Made by a program: the position numbers and the translations under genes
The notes under the pieces: generated by a model
The model's database searches: none
Told to the model about the DNA's origin: nothing
The model's input: only the letters and a program-made list of their open reading frames with translations
Shown: positions 16,942 through 25,762 of the stretch, one piece after another
Numbering within the stretch: position 1 is the stretch's first letter
How the letters are laid out: the number at the start of each line of letters is the position of its first letter
Assembly (NCBI RefSeq): GCF_030549525.1
Contig: NZ_CP130831.1
Location: forward strand, 1,079,501-1,143,500
Direction of reading: 5' to 3'
DNA from: Stenotrophomonas sp. 704A1
GTDB taxonomy: Bacteria > Pseudomonadota > Gammaproteobacteria > Xanthomonadales > Xanthomonadaceae
Length of the DNA stretch: 64,000 bases

Positions 16942-17342
16942 CCGGTGCGGTCGGCAGGGTGGTTGACCCCGTCGCTGACCGGAATCACCCCCAGCGCGAA
17001 CGGGTCGATCCCCTCCAGGCAGGCTACGTTGTAACCATACTGGTCCGGGTTGGAGCGCCGGCGGTGGTGGGTGTAGATGCCGCATACCCCGCAGAAGTAG
17101 TGCTCGGCCACGTGGGTGTTGAACTGATAGAGGCGCAGCTGATCGCGGCCGCGCACCACCCGCAGGCCGGCGAGGGTGACGGTGGCGGCGATGGCACCGC
17201 GGCGGCGGCACATCGAACAGTCGCAGCGGCGGGGGTCGACAATGCCCTCGGGCAGGTCCAGCAGCAGTTCCACGCCGCCGCAGTGGCAGGTGGCGCGATG
17301 CTGCGGCTGGACCGTGATACCGGCCACGGAGGTGATGCCCAT
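16938..17342 (-). CDS. GFA-fold (CENP-V/GFA domain) zinc protein
   Basis: This 134-residue protein has the cysteine pattern of the GFA/CENP-V family: ATCHCGGVEL near the N-terminus, CDCSMCRRRGAI, and HYFCGVCGIYTH. These bind two zinc ions. Members are annotated as glutathione-dependent formaldehyde-activating enzymes, but the activity of most, including this one, is unproven. It stands alone, convergent with the RND operon and divergent from the DUF4105 gene. Confidence 0.85.
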   Translation of the reverse strand: MGITSVAGITVQPQHRATCHCGGVELLLDLPEGIVDPRRCDCSMCRRRGAIAATVTLAGLRVVRGRDQLRLYQFNTHVAEHYFCGVCGIYTHHRRRSNPDQYGYNVACLEGIDPFALGVIPVSDGVNHPADRTG

Positions 17343-17470
17343 CGGTACTCCCGGTGCAGTGAAAGGGAGGCCAGTATGCGCCCGGCGGCGCCAGCCTGAA
17401 CCGGTTGTGGATGTCGCCGTGCGGCCGCTTGTGGCTAACTATGCCGCCCCGGGACCCCGACAGGACGCCA

Positions 17471-18481
17471 GTGAACGCCGCAGGACGATGGATGACAGGA
17501 TGTGCGATGGTGCTGCTGGCGCTGTGGGTGGCCGGTCTGCTGACCTACCAGATGCCCGGCCCGGGCTGGCTGGGGGCGGCGGCCGCGCTGCTGTGGTTGC
17601 TGGCCGCCGGCTGGATGGCCTGGCAGGTGGCGCGGGGCCGGGGCACGCGACGGCAGCGGCGGGTGTTCGTCGCCGGGCTTGGCCTGGCCGCGCTGTGGTG
17701 GCTGCTGCTGGCGCCGCGCCAGGATCGCGACTGGGCCGACGATGTGGCCCAGCGCCTGCACGTGGCATCCTTTGACGGTCGTCAGGTGGTACTGGACAAC
17801 GTGCGCGACTTCAGCTGGCGCAGCGAGACCGACTACGACGCGCGCTGGGTGCGCCGCAGCTACGACCTCGATCAGCTGCGCTCGGCCGATCTGGTGCTGT
17901 CCTACTGGATGGGGCCGGCCATCGCCCACACCCTGGTCTCGTTCGGTTTCGACGACGGGCGCTACCTGGTGTTCTCGCTGGAGATCCGCAAGGAACGGGG
18001 CGAATCGTTCTCGGCGCTCGGCGGTTTCTTCCGCAAGTTCGAGATGACCCTGGTGGCCTCGGAGGAGACCGACATCATCCGTACCCGCACCAACGCGCGC
18101 GGCGAGGATGTCTATCTGTACCGCCTGCACGGCATGGACCGTGCGCAGCTGAAGACCCTGTTCGCCGCGTATGTCGACCAGGCGCGCCAGCTGGACGCCA
18201 AGCCCGGCTTCTACAACACGCTGACCAGCAACTGCACCACCATCGTGTTCGACCTGGCCCGGCACATCGCCCCGCGCCTGCCGCTGGATTACCGGTTGCT
18301 GTTGTCCGGCTATCTGGCCGAGTACGCCCACGACGTGGGGGCGCTGACGCCCGGGGTGCCCTACGCCGAGCTGCATGCCAAGGGCCGCATCACCCAGCGC
18401 GCGCTGGATCTGGGCGATGGCGGGCCGTTCTCCACCGTGATCCGCCAGGGCGTGCCCGGCACCGAGCAGGACCCGCACTGA
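17471..18481 (+). CDS. DUF4105 membrane protein
   Basis: This protein of about 336 residues starts with two or three hydrophobic segments (about residues 10-95), followed by a DUF4105 domain (about 120-300) with the hallmark Asn-Cys-Thr-Thr near Cys255 in LTSNCTTIVFDLARH. The domain is related to NlpC/P60-like cysteine hydrolases and to the Lnb N-terminal region, so an envelope lipid or peptide hydrolase role is possible but unproven. I chose GTG at 17471 because AGGA lies 7 bases upstream; an ATG at 17405 would add 22 residues of poor quality. Its stop overlaps the start of the hydrolase gene (TGATG), so the pair is translationally coupled. Confidence 0.75.
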   Translation: MNAAGRWMTGCAMVLLALWVAGLLTYQMPGPGWLGAAAALLWLLAAGWMAWQVARGRGTRRQRRVFVAGLGLAALWWLLLAPRQDRDWADDVAQRLHVASFDGRQVVLDNVRDFSWRSETDYDARWVRRSYDLDQLRSADLVLSYWMGPAIAHTLVSFGFDDGRYLVFSLEIRKERGESFSALGGFFRKFEMTLVASEETDIIRTRTNARGEDVYLYRLHGMDRAQLKTLFAAYVDQARQLDAKPGFYNTLTSNCTTIVFDLARHIAPRLPLDYRLLLSGYLAEYAHDVGALTPGVPYAELHAKGRITQRALDLGDGGPFSTVIRQGVPGTEQDPH

Positions 18482-20508
18482 TGCCTGATGTCTTCCTGTC
18501 CCGCTGGCAGCGCCTGCTGCCGGCGCTGCTCGCCGCCTTCCTGCTGCTGGGTGGCAGCGGCTGCGCCATGGTCACGGTCAAGCAGGTGGCCTCCAGCGAC
18601 TACCTGGCCAACAAGCGCACCGACGTACTCAACACCGGCAAGCTCAGTGCCGCCTCGCGCGAGACACTGAGTGCCGCAGGTCTGGATGAGTCGCAGTGCG
18701 ACAAGGACTTCGTGGTCTGCCGCAGCACCCTGCTGATGACCGACGACCTCAATGTCGAGCAGCGCCTGTCCACGCTCTCCGAGCTGTGGGTGAAGGCTGC
18801 GCTGGCACTGACGCCGAAGAAGCAGGCCCGCGACGAACCGCCGATGAGCGATGCCGCACTGGATGCCTGGCTGGAAGCGGCGCGCTATGCCTACGCCTAC
18901 CTGTTCTACAGCGGCCGCTCGCCGTCTGATCGCGCCTTCGAGGACCGCCAGACGCAGGTGCGTGATTACTACAACTACGCCGCGGAAAAGGCCGCCGTGG
19001 TGCTGTTCGTGCGTGCGCGGGCGGCGGCCCTGGCGGGCGAGGACTACACCCGGCCGGTATCGGCCGGCAGCTGGACACTGGCATCCAACTACCAGCAGCT
19101 GCAGTTGAAGAGCATCCCCGCGCAGCTCGTGCCGGCCGGCTCGGTCAGTTTCGTTGGCCTGCGCAGCACCTATCGCCGCGACGGTTTCGGTGCCGAGCTG
19201 GTGATGGTGATGGATCCGCCCAAGCTGGTGGCGCCGGTGATCGCGCCGGACGGGCCGAAGGCCGAGGACGCCGGTGCCGAGGACGCGGATGGCAACCGCC
19301 GGGGACGCCGTCACCGCCATGACGATTCGGTGCCCGAGTTCAGCGAGATGTCCTCGATCAACGTCACCGCGCTGCTGCGCTTCGAAGGCAGCAGCCTGGA
19401 CGACGTGATGCGTACTCGCCGGGTGGAGCTGGACGCGTACTCGCCGGAAGCCACCGAACGCATCACCCTGCACGGCGAACAGGTCCCGCTGGCCGGCAAC
19501 TTCACCGCCGCCTATGGCCTGTGGCTGGCGCAGAGCGGGTTTGCGCGGCAGTCGCTGCGCACCCTGTTCGGGATGAGCGAAGGCATCGGCGAGCCGCACA
19601 TCTACCTGATGCAGCCGTGGGATCCGAACCGCCGCATCATCTTCATGCTGCATGGCCTGGCCAGCAGCCCGGAGGCGTGGGTGAACCTGGCCAACGAGAT
19701 CATGGGCGACCCCGAACTGCGCCAGCAGTTCCAGGTTTGGCAGGTCTACTACCCGACCAACGCGCCGATCGCCCTGAACCGCTACGAGATCGCCAACGCC
19801 TTCAATGACACGCTCAAGCACTTCGATCCGGACCGCAGCACGCGCGCCTCGAAGGACATGGTCTACATCGGCCACAGCATGGGCGGGGTGCTGGCGCGCC
19901 TGCTGGTCAGCGATTCCGGCGATGTCCTGTGGGACGACCTGCTGGCCACCTACGAACTCAAGGGCGAGCGCCTGAAGCGCGTGCAGTCGAAGCTGGGGCC
20001 GTTGCTGCACTTCAAGGCCCAGCCGGACGTGGAGCGGGCGATCTTCATCGCCGCGCCGCACCAGGGCACCGACATCGCCGGCAACAAGGTCGGTCGGCTG
20101 ATCGGGCGGCTGGTGCGCCTGCCGCTGACCATCCTCGGCAAGTTCGAGGACGTATTCCTGGCCCTGGCGCAGGCCGAGCAGCAGGTCGATGGCACCGCCA
20201 AGCCGAAGATTCCCAACAGCATCGACAACCTCAAGGCCAGCGATCCGTTCGTGAAGGCCGCGGCGCAGCTGCCGATCGCGCCCGGCCTGAAGTACCACTC
20301 GATCATCGCCCAGCGCAAACCGGAGCTGCCGGTGGAGAAATCCGATGACGGGCTGGTGCCGTACTGGAGCTCGCACCTGCCGGGCGCGCTGTCGGAGAAG
20401 GTGATCATCTCCGGCCACAGCGTGCAGGAAACCCCGCAGGCGGTGCTGGAAGTGCGCCGCATCCTGCACCAGGACATCGATGAGGTCGGGGCTGCCGCCA
20501 CCCCCTGA
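18481..20508 (+). CDS. Lipoprotein with C-terminal alpha/beta hydrolase domain
   Basis: The 675-residue protein has a lipoprotein signal (LLGGSGC, Cys28) and an N-terminal region of about 370 residues without a known domain, including a charged insert (GNRRGRRHRHDD near residue 280). A C-terminal alpha/beta hydrolase domain follows with oxyanion strand IIFMLHGLASSPEAW, nucleophile elbow GHSMGG (Ser466) and candidate Asp and His in SDDGLVPYW and ISGHSVQETP. It is likely an envelope-anchored esterase or lipase of the PGAP1-like group. It is coupled to the DUF4105 gene by a 1-base overlap, which suggests they act in one process at the membrane. Confidence 0.8.
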   Translation: MPDVFLSRWQRLLPALLAAFLLLGGSGCAMVTVKQVASSDYLANKRTDVLNTGKLSAASRETLSAAGLDESQCDKDFVVCRSTLLMTDDLNVEQRLSTLSELWVKAALALTPKKQARDEPPMSDAALDAWLEAARYAYAYLFYSGRSPSDRAFEDRQTQVRDYYNYAAEKAAVVLFVRARAAALAGEDYTRPVSAGSWTLASNYQQLQLKSIPAQLVPAGSVSFVGLRSTYRRDGFGAELVMVMDPPKLVAPVIAPDGPKAEDAGAEDADGNRRGRRHRHDDSVPEFSEMSSINVTALLRFEGSSLDDVMRTRRVELDAYSPEATERITLHGEQVPLAGNFTAAYGLWLAQSGFARQSLRTLFGMSEGIGEPHIYLMQPWDPNRRIIFMLHGLASSPEAWVNLANEIMGDPELRQQFQVWQVYYPTNAPIALNRYEIANAFNDTLKHFDPDRSTRASKDMVYIGHSMGGVLARLLVSDSGDVLWDDLLATYELKGERLKRVQSKLGPLLHFKAQPDVERAIFIAAPHQGTDIAGNKVGRLIGRLVRLPLTILGKFEDVFLALAQAEQQVDGTAKPKIPNSIDNLKASDPFVKAAAQLPIAPGLKYHSIIAQRKPELPVEKSDDGLVPYWSSHLPGALSEKVIISGHSVQETPQAVLEVRRILHQDIDEVGAAATP

Positions 20509-20518
20509 CCGCTGTGCT

Positions 20519-20541
20519 CGCCGGGCATGGCCCGGCGCTGC
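20519..20541 (-). repeat. SMAG-type short palindrome
   Basis: CGCCGGGC-ATG-GCCCGGCG followed by CTGC is the reverse-strand form of the GTAG-type palindrome (here GCAG instead of GTAG). It lies between the convergent hydrolase and MFS genes, the usual place for these elements, where it may serve as a transcription end or RNA-stability element. Confidence 0.7.
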
Positions 20542-20582
20542 CAACGCGTCCTCGCCACGCCCGGCGGATGCAACATGCCGGC

Positions 20583-21953
20583 CTACACCCGCCGCGCGAT
20601 GACGGTGGCGAGCATCGCCAGGCCCACGGTGATCGCAAGGCACAGCACATAGCCGGTGTGCGGCGCGCGTTCCACGAACAGGGCGAACAACGCGCCGGAC
20701 ACCGCCAGCGCGGTGGTCACCGACAACGCTTCACTGAGCTGCAGCGCGGAGGTATTCGCACCCTGCTCATGCGGCGCTGACAACGACAGGGTCAGCACCG
20801 AGAGGCTGGCGTAGATCATGCCCATGCCGAAGCCGGTCAGTGCCCAGCCGACCAGCGCGATCGGCAACGGCACGATGTTGAACAGCACCGCCGATGTCGC
20901 TGCGATACCCACGGTCATCAACGGCGTGCCCACCCGCAGCAACTGCTGCCGCGAACAGCCGCGCTGCTGGTGGCCCTGCAGCCATGAGCCGGTGAACCAG
21001 CCCAACGCGCCGAGACTCAGCACCGCGCCGGCGGCGCTGGGCGACAAGCCACGCTCGCGCTGCAGCAGCAGCGGCAGATAGGCCTCGCAGGCGAAGAATG
21101 CGGCGGCAGCCACGCCGCGCAGCGCGATCACGCTGGGCAGTCCGCGGCGAAGGCGCAGCGTGCCGGCAGGCAGCAGCCGGTGCACGCAGAACAGCAGCGC
21201 CAGCATGGCCACAGCGATGCACAGCAGTGCGGGCAGGCCCCGCTGCTGGCCGCCCAGGTACAGCAGCAGTGCCGCCAGCGAGGCGCCACTGGCCCAGCGC
21301 ACGACGCTGCCAGCACCGGCCACGCTGGCTGCCGCCGGCGGCGCTGCCATGCGTGCCAGCGCGGGCCGCAGCAGCAGGCCGGCCGGCACCGCCAGCAGCG
21401 GCACCGCCAGGAACACCCAGCGCCAGCCCAGGTGCTGCACGATCATCCCGCTCAGTGCCGGGCCGATCATCGACGGCACCACCCAGGCGGCGGAGAACGC
21501 CGCAAACACCTTCGGTCGCAGCGCTTCGGGATAGGTGCGGCCCACCATCACGTACAGCGATACCGAGATCGCGCCAGCGCCCAGGCCCTGCATCAGGCGC
21601 CCGCTCACCAGCACGCCCATGCGCGTGGCCAGGCCGGCCAGCAGCAGGCCCAGCACGAAGCAGCCCAGGCCCCACCACAGTGGCCGCGCCGGTCCATGGC
21701 GGTCGGCCCAACGGCCCGCCAGGGTCATGCCGATCACACTGGTGGCCAGGGTGCCACCGAATGCCAGCGCGTACAGGCGCAGCCCATCCAGGGCGTCGGC
21801 CACGGTCGGCATCGCGGCGGCGACGGCAAGCGCTTCGAAGGCGTGCAGCGAGACCAGCGCGACCATGCCGAGGGTGGTGGCGCGGTAACGCGCGGACAGG
21901 ATGGAGGTCGCGTCCGGCGCCGTAGCGCGGGCGGGAGGCAGGGGCTGGGTCAT
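20583..21953 (-). CDS. mfsA: MFS efflux transporter, SoxR-linked (MfsA type)
   Basis: This 456-residue inner-membrane transporter has about 12-14 hydrophobic helices, with MFS signature A (GRWADRHGP) and motif C-like GPALSGMIVQHLGWRW, placing it in the drug:proton antiporter group. In S. maltophilia an MFS gene divergent from soxR, mfsA, is known to give paraquat resistance under SoxR control; position and operator support this identity. The start at 21953 is downstream of the SoxR-type promoter (21999-22029), which rules out the longer frame starting at 22004. Confidence 0.82.
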   Translation of the reverse strand: MTQPLPPARATAPDATSILSARYRATTLGMVALVSLHAFEALAVAAAMPTVADALDGLRLYALAFGGTLATSVIGMTLAGRWADRHGPARPLWWGLGCFVLGLLLAGLATRMGVLVSGRLMQGLGAGAISVSLYVMVGRTYPEALRPKVFAAFSAAWVVPSMIGPALSGMIVQHLGWRWVFLAVPLLAVPAGLLLRPALARMAAPPAAASVAGAGSVVRWASGASLAALLLYLGGQQRGLPALLCIAVAMLALLFCVHRLLPAGTLRLRRGLPSVIALRGVAAAAFFACEAYLPLLLQRERGLSPSAAGAVLSLGALGWFTGSWLQGHQQRGCSRQQLLRVGTPLMTVGIAATSAVLFNIVPLPIALVGWALTGFGMGMIYASLSVLTLSLSAPHEQGANTSALQLSEALSVTTALAVSGALFALFVERAPHTGYVLCLAITVGLAMLATVIARRV

Positions 21954-21998
21954 GCGGGGGGCGGGCAGGCCGCGCTTGTCATCTGGCGGCGATGGTAG

Positions 21999-22029
21999 CA
22001 GCATGCATCCTCAACCAACGTTGAGGTCA
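21999..22029 (-). promoter_or_regulatory. SoxR box inside a 19-bp-spaced promoter for mfsA
   Basis: The dyad CCTCAACCAACGTTGAGG (22009-22026) resembles the SoxR operator of enterobacterial soxS. On the minus strand it sits between TTGACC (22029-22024, five of six -35 matches) and CATGCT (22004-21999) with exactly 19 bp between them. That over-long spacing is the hallmark of MerR/SoxR-activated promoters. The dyad also ends 7 bp before the soxR start, allowing autoregulation. Confidence 0.75.
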
Positions 22030-22033
22030 AGAA

Positions 22034-22468
22034 ATGCAGGCAGTGGAACTGAGCGTGGGCGATGTTGCCCGACGCAGCGGCGTCGCCGTGTCTGCGCTGC
22101 ACTTCTACGAGCGGAAGGGGCTGATCAGCAGCCTGCGCACCGCCGGCAACCAGCGCCGCTACGCCCGCGACGTGCTGCGCCGGCTGGCGGTGATCCGGGT
22201 CGCGCAGCGCGTGGGCATGCCGCTGGAAGCGGTCGCCCGCGCCTTCGAGTCGCTGCCGCAGGGGCGCGCGCCGACCAAGGCCGACTGGGCCAGGCTGTCG
22301 GCACGCTGGCAGGGCGAGCTGGAAGAGCGGATCCACATGCTGCAGTTGCTGCGCGATGAACTGACCGGCTGCATCGGCTGCGGCTGCCTGTCGCTGAAGC
22401 GCTGCCGGCTGGCCAATCCGGACGACGAACTCGGCGAACGCGGCGACGGCCCGATGCGCTGGGGCTGA
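22034..22468 (+). CDS. soxR: SoxR redox-sensing transcriptional activator
   Basis: This 144-residue MerR-family protein has an N-terminal winged helix ([24 protein letters not shown]), a dimerisation helix and the [2Fe-2S] ligand motif [12 protein letters not shown] with Cys113, 116, 118 and 124, matching the spacing of E. coli SoxR. Oxidation of the cluster by redox-cycling drugs or superoxide activates transcription from a 19-bp-spaced promoter. The divergent mfsA gene and the SoxR box between them make mfsA its direct target. No soxS is present, as in other non-enteric bacteria. Confidence 0.93.
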   Translation: MQAVELSVGDVARRSGVAVSALHFYERKGLISSLRTAGNQRRYARDVLRRLAVIRVAQRVGMPLEAVARAFESLPQGRAPTKADWARLSARWQGELEERIHMLQLLRDELTGCIGCGCLSLKRCRLANPDDELGERGDGPMRWG

Positions 22469-22507
22469 GCCCGCGCCGGCAGCCCTGCCTGGCGGACGGC
22501 GGCCGCG

Positions 22508-23110
22508 CTACCAGACCGTGATCGTTTCGCCGCTCTGGATGCCTTCCACCGCACGCTGGAAGGCCAGCGCTGCGCGCTGTGCGGTAACCGCTTCAAAGCC
22601 CGGGAAGTACGTCCCGTAGGCATCCATCGACTCCACCAGCACGTTCGGGCTGACCACGTTGATGCGCAGCCCGCGCGGCAGCAGTTCCAGCGCGGCGGCG
22701 CGCACGAAGCCTTCCAGCGCCTGGTTGACCGCGGTGGCGTTGACGCCGTCGCGGATCGGCCGGGCACTGACGATGCCGCTGGTCAGGGTGATCGAGCCAC
22801 CGGCATTGAGGTGGTGCTGTGCCGCCAGCGCCAGCCGTACCTGGCCGAGCAGCTTGTCCTGCAGGCCCAGGTTGAACTGTTCCGGGGTCATCTGCTGCAG
22901 CGGGCCGAAATGCAGCTTGCCGGCGGTGGAGACCACCGCGTCGACCGGGCCGGTCTGCGCGAACAGCGCGCGCACGCTGCTGTCATCGGTCAGGTCCACG
23001 CGCAGCTCGCCGCTGTGGCGGCCGGCGGCCAGGATCTGGTGCTGCTGGCCCAGGTGGCGGGCAACGGCCTGGCCGAGGGTGCCGCTGGCACCGACGAGGA
23101 GGATCTTCAT
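22508..23110 (-). CDS. Small atypical short-chain dehydrogenase
   Basis: This 200-residue SDR has the cofactor motif GASGTLGQ at residues 7-14 and a DVD/NAG-like segment (DAVVSTAGKLHFGP). The expected Tyr-x-x-x-Lys catalytic pair is replaced in the sequence RDGVNATAVNQALEGF. Related short SDRs of about 200 residues are often annotated as YwnB-like or NAD-binding proteins without a known substrate. It is divergent from the LysR gene at 23209, its probable regulator, across a 98-bp gap. Confidence 0.78.
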   Translation of the reverse strand: MKILLVGASGTLGQAVARHLGQQHQILAAGRHSGELRVDLTDDSSVRALFAQTGPVDAVVSTAGKLHFGPLQQMTPEQFNLGLQDKLLGQVRLALAAQHHLNAGGSITLTSGIVSARPIRDGVNATAVNQALEGFVRAAALELLPRGLRINVVSPNVLVESMDAYGTYFPGFEAVTAQRAALAFQRAVEGIQSGETITVW

Positions 23111-23208
23111 GACAGCTCCGTGCGTGAGGGGATGCGGGCAGTCTGCGCCGTCACAGCGGGGTTTGGTAAGCGGCGTATGATTCGTGGATTCCTAACCGTG
23201 GGTTTGCA

Positions 23209-24084
23209 ATGGATACCTTGCGCTGCATGCAGGCCTTTGTCGCCGTGGCCGAACGGGGCAGTTTCGCCGGGGCCGCCGATCAGCTGCAGGTGTCGGCGGT
23301 GATGGTCGGCAAGTACATCCAGCAGCTGGAAACGCACCTGGGTACCGCGCTGCTGCAGCGGAACACGCGCCGGCAGCGCTTGACCGAAGCAGGCAGTGCC
23401 TACCTGGCCGGCTGCCGGCAGGTACTGGAACAGGTGCAGCAGGCCGAGGCCGACGTGGCCGGGCTGCAGGTGCAGCCGCGCGGGCTGCTGCGGGTCAGCG
23501 CGCCGACCACATGGGGCAGCTGCGTGCTGGCCCCGGTGTTGAGTGGACTGCTGCGTGCGCAGCCGCTGTTGAACATCGAACTGGACCTCAGCAACCGCCG
23601 CGTGGACCTGATCGAGGATGGCTTCGACGCGGCGATCCGGGTCGGTCCGCTGCCATCGCAGGAGGTGGTGGCGCGGCCGCTGCCGCCGTATGCGATGAGC
23701 CTGTGCGCGTCACCGTCATACCTGCGCCGGCGGGGAACCCCGCGCGTACCCGCTGACCTGGAGGGGCATGATTGCCTGAGCCACCTTGCCTGGCGCGGTG
23801 GCCACGGGTGGCAGCTGGCCAACGGCGAACAGGTGGACTGGGAAGCACGGCTGACCAGCAACGATGGTTTCGCCCTGCGTGCGGCGGCAGTGGCCGGCGC
23901 GGGGCTGGTCCTGCAACCGACCGCACTGCTGGCCGACGAGATCGCAGCGGGCCGGCTGAAGCCCCTGCTGCGCGATCATCTGCCCGAACCACGACCGATG
24001 CACCTGATCTACCTGCCGGATCGACGGCCGCGTCCACGCCTGCAGTGCTTCGTCGAATTCGTCATGAACACACTGGGGCGCTGA
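23209..24084 (+). CDS. LysR-family transcriptional regulator, divergent from small SDR
   Basis: The protein is 291 residues long, with the helix-turn-helix at residues 1-60 (MDTLRCMQAFVAVAERGSFA, then AADQLQVSAVMVGKYIQQLE) and a periplasmic-binding-protein-like effector domain. It belongs to the CrgA/DsdC-like branch, whose members often repress a divergent oxidoreductase. The SDR at 22508-23110 is the likely target. Confidence 0.85.
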   Translation: MDTLRCMQAFVAVAERGSFAGAADQLQVSAVMVGKYIQQLETHLGTALLQRNTRRQRLTEAGSAYLAGCRQVLEQVQQAEADVAGLQVQPRGLLRVSAPTTWGSCVLAPVLSGLLRAQPLLNIELDLSNRRVDLIEDGFDAAIRVGPLPSQEVVARPLPPYAMSLCASPSYLRRRGTPRVPADLEGHDCLSHLAWRGGHGWQLANGEQVDWEARLTSNDGFALRAAAVAGAGLVLQPTALLADEIAAGRLKPLLRDHLPEPRPMHLIYLPDRRPRPRLQCFVEFVMNTLGR

Positions 24085-24155
24085 GGCGGCATCGGGTCGG
24101 CGCGCCCGGCCGGGCGGGGGCAGATCCTCAGCGCCGCCGCGGCAACGACGCCGGG

Positions 24156-24977
24156 TCAATCATTCGCGGCCGACAACTGCTGTCCGCGCACCTGTGCCGC
24201 ACGCAGCGCCTGTTCCACCAGCGCGGCGAAGCCGCCGGCCTGGAAGCTCTCGATCGCAGCCTGGGTGGTGCCGTTGGGTGAGGTCACCCGGCGCCGCAGC
24301 TCGGCCGGGCTTTCGCCGGCTTCGTCCAGCATGCGCGAGGCCCCCAGCAGGGTCTGCACCACCAGCGTGCGGGCCGCATCGGCAGGCAGGCCCTGGGCAA
24401 TGCCTGCTGCTTCCATCGCCTCGGCCAGCAGGAACACATAGGCCGGCCCACTGCCGGACACGGCGGTGACCGAATCCATCTGCGCTTCGTCGTCGACCCA
24501 CACCGTGCGCCCGGCACTGGCCAGTACCCGCTCCGCCTGCGCGCGCTGCTGCGCATCCACCGCCGCGGTGGCATACAGGCCGGTCACGCCGGCACCGAGC
24601 AGGGCCGGCGTATTGGGCATCGCACGCACCACCGGCAGCGCGCCGCCCAGCCAGCGCTGCAGCTGCGGGCTGGTGATGCCCGCTGCGATCGAGATGACCA
24701 GCGGCGTGTGGGCCTGCGCCACGCTCTGCAGGGACTGGCACACCTCGCGCAGCACCTGTGGCTTCACCGCCAGCAGCCAGGTGCGGCCCTGCGCGGCGGC
24801 ATCGGCGGCGTTGTCGTGGGTCTGCACGCCGAAATCGGCCGCCAGCTGTTCGCGCAGAGCGGCTACCGGCTCGGCAACATGGATCTGCGCGGCAGGCATG
24901 CCCTGGCGGATCAGGCCGGCGATCAGGCTGCGGGCCATGTTGCCGCCGCCGATGAAGGTGAGGGAATCGGTTGCCAT
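24156..24977 (-). CDS. proC: Pyrroline-5-carboxylate reductase
   Basis: This 273-residue enzyme reduces pyrroline-5-carboxylate to proline with NADPH in the cytosol, the last step of proline synthesis. The N-terminal FIGGGNMARSLIAGL is the nucleotide-binding motif. The C-terminal dimerisation domain carries the signature around SGSGPAYVF and the RRRVTSPNGTTQAAIESF block. Length is normal. It lies 20 bp after yggS on the same strand, a pairing conserved across many bacteria. Confidence 0.96.
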   Translation of the reverse strand: MATDSLTFIGGGNMARSLIAGLIRQGMPAAQIHVAEPVAALREQLAADFGVQTHDNAADAAAQGRTWLLAVKPQVLREVCQSLQSVAQAHTPLVISIAAGITSPQLQRWLGGALPVVRAMPNTPALLGAGVTGLYATAAVDAQQRAQAERVLASAGRTVWVDDEAQMDSVTAVSGSGPAYVFLLAEAMEAAGIAQGLPADAARTLVVQTLLGASRMLDEAGESPAELRRRVTSPNGTTQAAIESFQAGGFAALVEQALRAAQVRGQQLSAAND

Positions 24978-24997
24978 GGGAATCTCCTAGCGGGGTA

Positions 24998-25675
24998 TCA
25001 GGCCGGGCGCGGGCGCGCGCCGAACAGGGCGGTGCCGATGCGTACCAGGGTGGCGCCTTCAGCGATGGCGTCGGCGTAGTCGCTGCTCATGCCCATCGAC
25101 AGGGTGTCCACCTGCGGATGACGCGCGGCCAGCGCCTCGAAAAGTGTGCGCATGCGCACGAATGCAGCCCGCCGGCGCGCGGCATCGGGCCACGGCGCCG
25201 GGATCGCCATCAGCCCGCGCAGGCACAGTGCCGGCTCGGCCTGGATCGCTGCGGCCAGCCCGTCCACCGCGTCGGGTGTGCAGCCGTGCTTGCTGGATTC
25301 GTCATCGATGTTGACCTGGATGAGCACGTTCAGCGGCCCGCGCGCGGCCGGGCGATGGCGGGCCAGCGCGGTCACCAGCTTGGGCCGGTCCACGCTCTGC
25401 ACCCAGTCGAAATGGCGGGCTGCCGCCTCGGCCTTGTTGGACTGCAGATGGCCGATCAGGTGCCATTCCAGCCCGAGCGGCTGCAGCGCCTGCATCTTGG
25501 CCAGCGCCTCCTGCACATAGTTTTCGCCGAACGCCTGCTGTCCCTGTGCGGCCAGCGCCGCCACCGCCTCGGCCGGCTGGGTCTTGGATACCGCCAGCAG
25601 GCGTGGCGATGGCCGTCCGGCGGCCTCGGCAGCGTTGTGCAGGGTGCTCAGGATCTGGGGCAGGGGAGTGGCCAC
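24998..25675 (-). CDS. yggS: YggS-family PLP homeostasis protein
   Basis: This 225-residue single-domain fold-type III PLP protein has the cofactor lysine in LLAVSKTQPAE (about residue 30) and the conserved blocks FGENYVQEAL, WHLIGHLQSNK and STLSMGMSSD-like DTLSMGMSSDYADAI. Members buffer pyridoxal phosphate and affect amino-acid pools. It uses a GTG start. It is divergent from pilT and precedes proC, the order seen in Xanthomonas and Pseudomonas. Confidence 0.94.
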   Translation of the reverse strand: MATPLPQILSTLHNAAEAAGRPSPRLLAVSKTQPAEAVAALAAQGQQAFGENYVQEALAKMQALQPLGLEWHLIGHLQSNKAEAAARHFDWVQSVDRPKLVTALARHRPAARGPLNVLIQVNIDDESSKHGCTPDAVDGLAAAIQAEPALCLRGLMAIPAPWPDAARRRAAFVRMRTLFEALAARHPQVDTLSMGMSSDYADAIAEGATLVRIGTALFGARPRPA

Positions 25676-25762
25676 GTAACGCGTTCCGTTGAATCAGGAG
25701 GCTATACTGCCGCCCGGGGAAAGATCCTTCCAGTCGAAGCCGTTATTGGGGAGTAGCCGCTC

